Shown here: positions 7,370 to 13,607 of the stretch, piece by piece
How positions within the stretch are numbered: the first letter of the stretch is position 1
Layout: each line of letters begins with the position of its first letter
Translations under genes and position numbers: made by a program
Notes under the pieces: model-generated
Seen by the model: only the letters and a program-made list of their open reading frames with translations
Told to the model about the DNA's origin: nothing
Databases searched by the model: none
NCBI GenBank assembly: GCA_900540935.1
Contig: UQHW01000028.1
Location: 1-28,391, forward strand
DNA length: 28,391 nucleotides
Direction: 5' to 3'
DNA from: an uncultured Collinsella sp.
GTDB taxonomy: Bacteria; Actinomycetota; Coriobacteriia; Coriobacteriales; Coriobacteriaceae

Positions 7370-8173
7370 TTAAGCGCCGGCGATGAGGAGATTTGGGCGG
7401 GCGTTGTCGACGATCTCGGCGATTGAGGTGGCGACGGCATTATCGGGGTCACGGTCCATCACGATGGAGTCGACGTCGGCGAGTTCGGCAAAGCGGTACA
7501 TGCCGCGTCCGTTAACCTTGCTGGCGTCCATGAGGGCGACGCTTTGACGGGCGGCACCGACCATAGCCGCTTTGGTCTCGGCCATCTGCGGAAAGTCGGT
7601 CGTAAAGCCGCAGCTGGGGACAAAAGCGCCAGGGCACATGACGGCAAGATCGGCATGGACCATTTGGAGCGCTTGCATAGTGAGCGGTCCGTACAAATAA
7701 CGATGGCCTTTGCGCAACGCCCCGCCCAGCATGACGACATCGACTGAGGGCATGCTCTCGTCGATGTAATCGGCAATGGTAATGTCTGCTGTGATGACGG
7801 TGATACCGTCGCGTTGATCGAGGAGCCGGACGAACTCGAGCGCCGTGGTGCCCGAGTCGACGAGCAACGTGTCGCCGTCATTGACGAGTTCGATGGCGCT
7901 TTGCGCGATGGCCTGCTTGGCGGCGACATTGACGTTGATACGGCGATCCTGGGTGGATACGGTCAGTCGCTTCTGGAGCGACACAGCGCCACCATGCGTG
8001 CGGCGCAGCTTGCCGGACTCGGCGAGCGCGTCTAGGTCGGCGCGGGCGGTAACGGAGGACACGCCAAAAGTCTGGGCGATTTCTGCCACTTGCACTGAGG
8101 CGCTATGTTCGAGCATTTCCATAATGGCGGCGCGACGCTCATCGGCGAAAGCTCGGGTTGTTGCATGGGCCAT
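7370..8173 (-). CDS. DeoR-family transcriptional regulator
   Basis: A 267-residue sugar-metabolism repressor. The N-terminal winged helix is typical (ERRAAIMEMLEHSASVQVAEIAQTFGVSSVTARADLDALAESGKLRRTHGGAV, about residues 12-65). The C-terminal sensor domain has the phosphosugar-binding landmarks DSGTTALEFVRLL and VMLGGALRKGHRYLYGP. The ATG at 8173 has GGAG five bases upstream. It diverges from the class II aldolase gene, and an operator-like direct repeat lies between them, so control of the aldolase by a sugar phosphate is likely. The C-terminus ends three bases after the shared terminator. Confidence 0.9.
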   Translation of the reverse strand: MAHATTRAFADERRAAIMEMLEHSASVQVAEIAQTFGVSSVTARADLDALAESGKLRRTHGGAVSLQKRLTVSTQDRRINVNVAAKQAIAQSAIELVNDGDTLLVDSGTTALEFVRLLDQRDGITVITADITIADYIDESMPSVDVVMLGGALRKGHRYLYGPLTMQALQMVHADLAVMCPGAFVPSCGFTTDFPQMAETKAAMVGAARQSVALMDASKVNGRGMYRFAELADVDSIVMDRDPDNAVATSIAEIVDNARPNLLIAGA

Positions 8174-8215
8174 ATCCGCTCCATCATCGTCTGAAATTTG
8201 CAGGAATTGTGTTGA

Positions 8216-8271
8216 GTCTATTTTCGTTCATTTTCTTTTTAAGTAAGAAAACGCCTTTCGATTACTTACTT
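8216..8271. promoter_or_regulatory. Candidate DeoR operators between deoR-type gene and aldolase
   Basis: On the minus strand 8216-8235 reads GAAAATGAAC followed by GAAAATAGAC, two 10-bp direct repeats (8 of 10 identical) one helical turn apart, a layout common for DeoR-family sites. AAGTAAG (8241-8247) and CTTACTT (8265-8271) form an inverted repeat next to it. A possible -10 TATAAA for the aldolase follows at 8276-8281. The rest of the 335-base gap, 8282-8490, is an apparently long 5' leader with no structure that I can support. Confidence 0.5.
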
Positions 8272-8508
8272 TTTCTATAAAAGAAAGATGATCAAAGCTC
8301 AAAACTCAATTTCGAACACGCACGCTCGGGTTCGACCCCTTCCGTTTGCTTTTCAAAAATGAAGGTTGGACCTCGCGCGATGACAATATCTCGCACATGC
8401 ATACCCGCTGAATTTCATACAATGAGCGCAGCAAAACGCAAGGTAAAACACCTTGTGAACAACTACGCCCGATGTCCAGATGCGGGCGAGGGAGAGGAGC
8501 AAACGCTC

Positions 8509-9366
8509 ATGGCACTTGTTACCACCGAAAAGATGCTCAAGGACGCTCAGGCCGGCCACTACGCCGTCGGCGCGTTCAACGTCGAGAACCTCGAGTTCGT
8601 TATGGCCGTTCTGGCCGCTGCCGAGGAGACCAAGTCCCCCGTCATCATGCAGACCACCCCGGGCACCATCAAGACCGCTGGTCTGGACTACTTCTACGGC
8701 ATGGTCAAGGCTGCCGCCGAGCGCGCTTCCGTGCCCGTTGCCCTGCACCTCGATCACGGCGATGGCTATGACCGCTGCATGCAGGCTTTCCGCACGGGCT
8801 ACACCTCCGTCATGATCGACGGTTCGCACGAGTCTTTCGAGGACAACATCGCTCTGACCAAGTCCGTCGCCGATGCTGGCCGCGCCATGGGCGTGCCCGT
8901 CGAGGCCGAGCTCGGTAAGGTTGGCGGCAAGGAGGACGACGGTCCCGCGGTTGAGGGCGAGAGCCCCTACACCGATCCGGCCGAGGCCAAGGAGTTTGTC
9001 GAGCGTACCGGCTGCACCTCCCTCGCAATTGGCGTTGGCACCAGCCACGGTGTGTACACGAGCGATCCGCACATCGAGCAGTCCGTGGTCAAGGCTATCC
9101 GCGACGCCGTCGACGTGCCGCTGGTTCTGCACGGCACCTCCGGTGTGCCCGATGAGCAGGTTGCCGAGGCTGTGAAGAACGGCATCTGCAAGGTTAACTA
9201 CGCCACCGAGCTGCGTCAGGCCTACACCAAGGGCTTCATGGCATACATGGCCGAGAACCCCGCCTGCTTCGATCCCAAGAAGCCGGCCAAGGAGGGCATG
9301 CGCGAGATCACCGAGCTGGTTAAGATCCGCATGACCAACCTTAACTCTGTGGGCAAAGCAGAGTAA
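8509..9366 (+). CDS. fba: Class II ketose-bisphosphate aldolase (fructose or tagatose)
   Basis: A zinc-dependent aldolase that reversibly cleaves fructose 1,6-bisphosphate, or tagatose 1,6-bisphosphate, to dihydroxyacetone phosphate and glyceraldehyde 3-phosphate. The 285-residue length fits the family. Visible landmarks are GAFNVENLE near the N-terminus, the zinc and catalytic segment LHLDHGDGYD, VEAELGKVGGKEDD, the histidine segment GVGTSHGVY, and VLHGTSGV. The frame is open a further 50 codons upstream, but the ATG at 8509 has GGAGAGGAG nine bases before it and starts the conserved domain. LDHGDGYD rather than LDHGSSFE, and the adjacent DeoR-type regulator, leave a tagatose or other ketose specificity possible. 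Codon use is strongly biased, as in highly expressed genes. Confidence 0.92.
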   Translation: MALVTTEKMLKDAQAGHYAVGAFNVENLEFVMAVLAAAEETKSPVIMQTTPGTIKTAGLDYFYGMVKAAAERASVPVALHLDHGDGYDRCMQAFRTGYTSVMIDGSHESFEDNIALTKSVADAGRAMGVPVEAELGKVGGKEDDGPAVEGESPYTDPAEAKEFVERTGCTSLAIGVGTSHGVYTSDPHIEQSVVKAIRDAVDVPLVLHGTSGVPDEQVAEAVKNGICKVNYATELRQAYTKGFMAYMAENPACFDPKKPAKEGMREITELVKIRMTNLNSVGKAE

Positions 9367-9390
9367 CAACAAGGGTACTCTGATTCCACC

Positions 9391-9541
9391 GGACGGTTTG
9401 GGCGGGTCCCGTACTTAGTTTCCAAAACGTCCTCGCGCATGAAGGCCCCCGTTGTCTCGCTTCTTCGAAGCGTTGACAACGGGGGCCTTCGCGCTGCGGA
9501 ATGATTTTGGAAACTAAGTACGGGACCCGCCCAAACCGTCC
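9391..9541. repeat. 151-bp nested palindrome with 37-bp perfect inverted ends
   Basis: 9391-9427 and 9505-9541 are perfect 37-bp inverted repeats. Within them 9441-9456 and 9475-9490 form a perfect 16-bp inverted repeat around CGCTTC (9458-9463) and GAAGCG (9467-9472). The element lies between the convergent aldolase and HAD genes and codes for nothing. It could act as a terminator for both genes, but its length, long perfect ends and nested core look more like a miniature inverted-repeat element. I see no target-site duplication at its borders. Confidence 0.85.
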
Positions 9542-9590
9542 TGCTCAATCGCCCTTGTGGCGTTGGGGCTGAAAGGGTGGGACGCGTGGG

Positions 9591-10214
9591 TTATTTGGTT
9601 GTTAGGGTTAGTAGGTCGTTGGGGGTTTTGAGGTTGTAGGTGGCGTTTGGGATATCTTGGTGTGATCCCCATGCTGCTCGGGCAAAACTGACCCCTGCCG
9701 AAGTTGCGCATTGTTCGTCGTAGACGGTGTCGCCAACGTAGACGACGTTGCCAGGATTCGCGCCCGTACGCCGGAGATATTCGAGCATGGGAGCGGGTGC
9801 GGGTTTATGTTCGGTTGTGTCTTCGACAAGGATGATGTGTTCAAAAAACATATCGAAGCCAAGGGGTGCAATTTCGTCTGTGTATTCGTCGCGCGCACGT
9901 GAGGAGACGATGCCAAGTTTGCAGCCGTTGTCGGAGAGTGTTGCGATAACTTCGTGCAAGCCGGGAAACACGCTGATGGTGCTTTTAAAGCTGGCAGCAA
10001 CTTGGCACCAACGATTCAACGTTGCCTGCGAGTAGATTCCAAGTTTCTCAAGGGCATCCTTGCCGGGTATGCCGAGGGCAAATTCAAGCTCGTGTCGGGG
10101 GAGCGTTTTGCCGGTCTCTTCTTGGACAATCTGGACAAGCGATGATAGAACGCTTTCTTCTGTATCTGCCAATGTCCCATCAACGTCAAATACGATATGG
10201 TCAAAGTGCTTCAT
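9591..10214 (-). CDS. HAD-superfamily phosphatase (phosphoglycolate phosphatase-like)
   Basis: A 207-residue cytoplasmic haloacid dehalogenase-type phosphatase. Motif I DVDGT is at 10-14 (nucleophile D10, acid D12), motif II SS at 104-105, motif III lysine K136 in HKPAPAP, and motif IV GDTVYD at 160-165. A helical cap of about 65 residues follows motif I, as in the Gph, PpaX and beta-phosphoglucomutase group. The ATG at 10214 has AGAGGAG seven bases upstream. It follows the AraC-type regulator on the same strand, 56 bases away, and they may be co-transcribed. The substrate cannot be assigned. Confidence 0.88.
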   Translation of the reverse strand: MKHFDHIVFDVDGTLADTEESVLSSLVQIVQEETGKTLPRHELEFALGIPGKDALEKLGIYSQATLNRWCQVAASFKSTISVFPGLHEVIATLSDNGCKLGIVSSRARDEYTDEIAPLGFDMFFEHIILVEDTTEHKPAPAPMLEYLRRTGANPGNVVYVGDTVYDEQCATSAGVSFARAAWGSHQDIPNATYNLKTPNDLLTLTTK

Positions 10215-10270
10215 ATGGTTGCTCCTCTCTGTTGTTTGCCTGCAAGTTTGATGCGGTGACAGAAGAAAGG

Positions 10271-11209
10271 CTAGCGGGATTTCTGCCTGGTGCTATCGAG
10301 ATTCTGCCTCGCTGCTCGATAGCTCGAAGGAGTGCACCCCATTTGTTCTTTAAATACCTGGCCAAGATGGCTTGCTGTCACAAAGCCGCATTGGCGCGCG
10401 ACTGTCTGGACCGTTCGCGTGGTGTGTGCCAAAAGTTCGCAAGCACGGTTTACGCGGTATGCGCGCAGATATGCCGCCGGGGTCGTTCCTGCGCAAGCTT
10501 CGATAATGCGGTAACACTCTCTTTCGCTTACGCCGGCTGCAGATGCCATCTGGGGCACATCTATAGCGGCTGCATAGTTTGCGCGGATATAGTCCAGGAT
10601 TGCCTTGAACTGTACGTCGCGGTTGGTCATCCAAGAGGCGTTGTCGGAGGCAAAGAGCGGTTCGGCCTTGGCGTAAATCTGAATCCAGAGCTCTGACAAG
10701 CTATTCCGAAGCGCCATCTCGTTCTGCGGCCGTTGAAGGTCGTGGTTAAAGGAACTCTTTAGCAAATCGATAAAGGGCATATCGTCGGGGTTGGTGGGCG
10801 ACCATTTGAGCACATCGACGCCTCGACATTGCAGCAAAGGATTGATATAGCGTTTTTGAAGGCGTCCCGCGGGATCGCCGAGCATCGACGGCTGAAAGAT
10901 ATGCAGCATTTGAATGGCTGGCGCCGAATTGGGCGATTGCAGCGTGCTGTGCAAAACGCCGCCGTTGATAAAGCCGGCGGACCCTTCCTCAAAGCGTACG
11001 TGCTCATGAGCCGCGCGCGTTCGATAGTCAATCGCTCCCTGCTCCATGTAGAAAAGCTCAACTTCGGAATGCCAGTGCCAGGGGACGGAATTGCCCGGAT
11101 AGCGAGCGAATTCTGCGCGTTCGGCAATATAGGGCCAGTCTTCGGCGGTCTCGGGAAACGCTTCCTCGCGTCCTCCGCGGTGCAATTCTATGTGATCCAT
11201 GTTTCGCAT
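10271..11209 (-). CDS. AraC-family transcriptional regulator with cupin sensor
   Basis: A 312-residue regulator. The N-terminal part is a cupin-like ligand-binding domain (PGNSVPWHWHSEVELFYMEQG, then FINGGVLHS), similar to carbohydrate-sensing AraC proteins. The last 100 residues hold two helix-turn-helix units (DVPQMASAAGVSERECYRIIEACAGTTPAAYLRAYRVNRA, then TVARQCGFVTASHLGQVFKEQMGCTPSSYR). There is no ribosome site before the ATG at 11209. Instead TATACT ends six bases before it, so transcription probably begins at or next to the start codon and the mRNA is leaderless, which is common in actinobacteria. A second ATG three codons in is the alternative. Targets are unknown. Confidence 0.9.
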   Translation of the reverse strand: MRNMDHIELHRGGREEAFPETAEDWPYIAERAEFARYPGNSVPWHWHSEVELFYMEQGAIDYRTRAAHEHVRFEEGSAGFINGGVLHSTLQSPNSAPAIQMLHIFQPSMLGDPAGRLQKRYINPLLQCRGVDVLKWSPTNPDDMPFIDLLKSSFNHDLQRPQNEMALRNSLSELWIQIYAKAEPLFASDNASWMTNRDVQFKAILDYIRANYAAAIDVPQMASAAGVSERECYRIIEACAGTTPAAYLRAYRVNRACELLAHTTRTVQTVARQCGFVTASHLGQVFKEQMGCTPSSYRAARQNLDSTRQKSR

Positions 11210-11215
11210 GGCATC

Positions 11216-11221
11216 AGTATA
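11216..11221 (-). promoter_or_regulatory. -10 box giving a probable leaderless araC-type mRNA
   Basis: TATACT on the minus strand ends six bases before the ATG at 11209, which places the expected start of transcription at the A of the start codon. No Shine-Dalgarno sequence lies between. The -35 region is not recognisable. Confidence 0.45.
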
Positions 11222-11234
11222 AAGCGCGATGGGC

Positions 11235-11444
11235 TTAGATTGCTCTTGCCTGTTCGGGGAACGCCTTGTCTAGGGATGCTTGGAGCTTTTCGAAGGATGC
11301 TCGTAAGTTGAGGCTCTGATCGGCTGAGCGCTTGGTTTTTGTGGTGGGGGAGTCGAGGAGACCGTTTCTCTGTGTCGGGGGGAAGGAGAAAAGGTTTGCA
11401 TGATTTAGGGATGGCTGCTGTGCTGCGTCATTGGAAGAATGCAT
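11235..11444 (-). CDS. Hypothetical small protein, 69 residues
   Basis: An open frame with an excellent AGGAGG ribosome site 10 bases before its ATG at 11444. The N-terminal half is polar and low in complexity; the C-terminal part (SLNLRASFEKLQASLDKAF) would form an amphipathic helix. I recognise no family. The AGGAGG sits at the 3' end of a further open stretch, which makes an old operon arrangement plausible. The codon mix is less G/C-ending than in the neighbours, so it may be decayed or spurious. The 489-base gap between the AraC-type and Nudix-Vsr genes holds no other gene that I can support. Confidence 0.3.
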   Translation of the reverse strand: MHSSNDAAQQPSLNHANLFSFPPTQRNGLLDSPTTKTKRSADQSLNLRASFEKLQASLDKAFPEQARAI

Positions 11445-11446
11445 GC

Positions 11447-11563
11447 TTATGCGGCCTCCTCGATGTCCACCAAAAGATTGCGCTCGGGGTATGCTGCTAG
11501 GTCCCGTGCGCTGGCAGTATTATGCCGCGAGTGCAGATAAGGAAGCGCTAAAGAAAGGCTTAA
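11447..11563 (-). pseudogene. Possible C-terminal gene remnant
   Basis: An open stretch of 38 codons between stop codons on the minus strand ends in RDLAAYPERNLLVDIEEAA. It has no credible start, and its final codons overlap the ribosome site of the 69-residue frame that follows. The ending looks coding, but no family is recognisable, so this is either the tail of a deleted gene or chance. Confidence 0.2.
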
Positions 11564-11698
11564 TCAGGTTTGATGTAACCATGAAACTGCAGGTCAGAGG
11601 TATCGAGTAACACTCTTGAAAGGTTTCGAGCTTAAGGGCTTTCTAAGGTTTGTGACGTGGATGTGGCGCGGATATGCGGAGCGTGTGAATACTCGCTG

Positions 11699-12673
11699 TT
11701 AGCGCTGCGGCTCTGCGGCGCGCACCTGCTCGATGACCTTTTCCATCGTGGCGTCGATGCGGTCTTTCTTGAGTTCGCATTCCCAGATGGTTATGGGTGT
11801 CCAGCCCATTTGAGTGAGTGCTGCCACGGCAGCGCGGTCGCGCTCGACGTTGCGGCGAAACTTTGCCTCCCAAAACTCAACGTTGCGCTTGGGCTGGCTA
11901 GGGTTGCACTTAGGGCAGCGATGCCAAAAGCAGCCGTTGACGAAGATGGCGATCTTGCGTCCGGGGAAGGCGATATCGGGTTTGCCGGGCACCTTCCATT
12001 CCAGACGGTATCCCGTAAGGCCTGCGGCGCGCAGGCGCTGGCGAACGAGCAGCTCGGGCTTGGTGTTGGCGCGCTTGTTGCCCTTCATGGACTTTTTTAT
12101 AGCGGCGCGACGGCGCACGAGTTCACGTTCGTCGGCGGAAAGGTCCGAGGTGTCGATGCCGTCCAGCAGGCCAGGCTTGGGACGCTTTTTGCTGCGGCGC
12201 TTAGGTGCGCGCTTGGGTTTGGCGGCTGTGTTGGGCGCGGCGTCATCGGCGGAGCTTGCCTCGAGCCGGTCTTCCTTCAACTCAATCAGCGCATCGATAA
12301 GCCCTTTGTCGGCGGGCATCCACTCAACGGTGGCAAGCGAGGTGCGTGGAATCCAGCGGATATCGAGCTGGCGGTCGTGCTTCTGGGGCTCGCCGGACTC
12401 TTTGGCCATCGAGCAGTAGTAGCACTCCATGGAGAGATGGAAATCGGGGTAGTCGTACTCAACGGTATAGAAATCGCGCAGATTGGTGACTTTGACCTGC
12501 AACTCTTCCATAAGCTCGCGGCGTACGGCGTCCTCGGGCGACTCGCCGCGCATGAGCTTGCCACCGGGAAACTCCCAAAGTCCCTGCATGTCGCCGTAGC
12601 CGCGCTGCACGGCAAGCAGCTCATCAGATCCTTCCTTGCGAATGATCCCAGCGGCAACATGAACAGTCTTCAA
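11699..12673 (-). CDS. Fusion of a MutT-like Nudix hydrolase and a Vsr endonuclease
   Basis: A 324-residue two-domain repair protein. Residues 1-130 are a MutT-type Nudix domain (VHVAAGIIRKEG, GLWEFPGGKLMRGE, Nudix box 38-60 with G38, E44, R52-E53 and E56-E57; Q replaces the usual glycine at 59), the type that hydrolyses oxidised nucleotides such as 8-oxo-dGTP. Residues 150-168 are a K/R/P-rich linker. Residues 185-318 are a very-short-patch-repair endonuclease: NKRANTKPELLVRQRL, GKPD with metal-binding D233, FVNGCFWHRCPKC with zinc-type ligands from C248, FWEAKFRRNVERDR and IWECELK (297-302). Vsr nicks 5' of T in T:G mismatches made by deamination of 5-methylcytosine. The TTG at 12673 was chosen for AGAGGA six bases upstream and the conserved start (KTVHVAAG); the open frame further upstream is a shadow of the ABC gene. 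No Dcm-type methylase is nearby. Confidence 0.9.
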   Translation of the reverse strand: MKTVHVAAGIIRKEGSDELLAVQRGYGDMQGLWEFPGGKLMRGESPEDAVRRELMEELQVKVTNLRDFYTVEYDYPDFHLSMECYYCSMAKESGEPQKHDRQLDIRWIPRTSLATVEWMPADKGLIDALIELKEDRLEASSADDAAPNTAAKPKRAPKRRSKKRPKPGLLDGIDTSDLSADERELVRRRAAIKKSMKGNKRANTKPELLVRQRLRAAGLTGYRLEWKVPGKPDIAFPGRKIAIFVNGCFWHRCPKCNPSQPKRNVEFWEAKFRRNVERDRAAVAALTQMGWTPITIWECELKKDRIDATMEKVIEQVRAAEPQR

Positions 12674-12773
12674 CAGGAGTCCTCTCTCAACATCAACACG
12701 TGGCAGGGTAGCTACGCGTACCTTACACAACGGTAAGGCAAGCGTAAGCCATATCGATGGTAGCCGACTCGTC

Positions 12774-12815
12774 TTCTTGCGACTATAGATGCCGTAGACT
12801 AATCGCAAGAAAGGA
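12774..12815 (+). promoter_or_regulatory. Inverted repeat overlapping the ribosome site of the ABC operon
   Basis: TTCTTGCGA (12774-12782) and TCGCAAGAA (12803-12811) are perfect 9-bp arms 20 bases apart. The right arm overlaps the ribosome site AAGAAAGGA (12807-12815) of the ATPase gene at 12822. Between the arms ACTATAGAT and GTAGACTA resemble each other. It could be a regulator binding site at the promoter or an mRNA hairpin that masks translation initiation. A CCTTAC...GTAAGG pair lies just upstream at 12721-12738. Confidence 0.5.
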
Positions 12816-12821
12816 CTCGGT

Positions 12822-13607
12822 ATGCAAACCACGCACATGGCGACTCCGGTACTGGAGGTCGCGCATCTCGAAAAGGTATATGGGGCGCTGGGCAACGTGA
12901 CCCGCGCGCTCAACGACGTCAGCTTTACCGTCAACCGCGGGGAATTCGTGGGCATCATGGGCGCTTCGGGCTCGGGCAAGTCGACGTTGCTCAACTGCGT
13001 GTCGACCATCGATAGCGCTACAAGTGGCACGATCCGCATCAACGGGCAGGACGTAACACGCATGAAGCAGGCTAAGCTTTCGCAGTTCCGCCGCGAGGAG
13101 CTCGGCTTTATCTTCCAGGACTCCAACCTGCTCGATACGTTCACGGCACGCGAGAACATCGCCCTGCCGCTCACCATCGCCCGCACAAACTCGGCAGAGA
13201 TCTCGACCCGCGTGCAGGATGTGGCAGCGCGCCTGTCCATCAGTCAGGTGCTCGACAAGTATCCCTACCAGATGTCCGGCGGCCAGCAGCAGCGCGTTGC
13301 CGCGGCTCGCGCGCTCGTCACCGACCCCACCATGATCATGGCCGACGAGCCTACCGGCGCCCTCGACTCCAAAAGCGCCCGCCTGCTGCTCGAGAGCCTA
13401 GAGGCCCTCAACCGCCGCCTGCGCGCCACCGTGCTCATGGTCACGCACGACAGCTTTGCCGCCAGCTACACGAGCCGTGTGCTGTTTATCCGCGACGGCA
13501 AGATCTTCACCGAGCTGCGCCGCGGCGACACCGACCGTCGCGAGTTCTTCGACCGCATTATGGAGGTCGTTGCCATGATGGGCGGTGAGGGCTCCGATGC
13601 TCTGTAA
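12822..13607 (+). CDS. ABC transporter ATP-binding protein (BceA/MacB-like)
   Basis: A 261-residue ATPase of the group that works with FtsX-type permeases in peptide-antibiotic resistance or lipoprotein release. Walker A GASGSGKST is at 47-55, the signature MSGGQQQR at 151-158, Walker B MIMADEP at 171-177, the D-loop GALDSKS follows and the H-loop is in VTHD. The Q-loop lies in FIFQDSNLLD. The ATG at 12822 has AAGAAAGGA six bases upstream. The gene overlaps its permease by 11 bases. BceAB pairs usually sit beside a BceRS two-component system; none is present here. Confidence 0.93.
   Translation: MQTTHMATPVLEVAHLEKVYGALGNVTRALNDVSFTVNRGEFVGIMGASGSGKSTLLNCVSTIDSATSGTIRINGQDVTRMKQAKLSQFRREELGFIFQDSNLLDTFTARENIALPLTIARTNSAEISTRVQDVAARLSISQVLDKYPYQMSGGQQQRVAAARALVTDPTMIMADEPTGALDSKSARLLLESLEALNRRLRATVLMVTHDSFAASYTSRVLFIRDGKIFTELRRGDTDRREFFDRIMEVVAMMGGEGSDAL

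Noticed and set aside
8325..8345. tRNA T-arm-like GGGTTCGACCCC
   Set aside because: No acceptor stem, anticodon arm or D-arm can be placed around it.
8359..8508. 50-residue N-terminal extension of the aldolase
   Set aside because: No ribosome site at the upstream start, and the family domain begins at the ATG at 8509, which has GGAGAGGAG before it.
9385..9547. Target-site duplication around the 151-bp palindrome
   Set aside because: The flanks (ATTCCACC and TGCTCAAT) share no convincing direct repeat.
12674..13240. Upstream extension of the Nudix-Vsr frame to 513 codons
   Set aside because: The extra part is antisense to the ABC ATPase gene; the conserved Nudix start and a ribosome site define the TTG at 12673.
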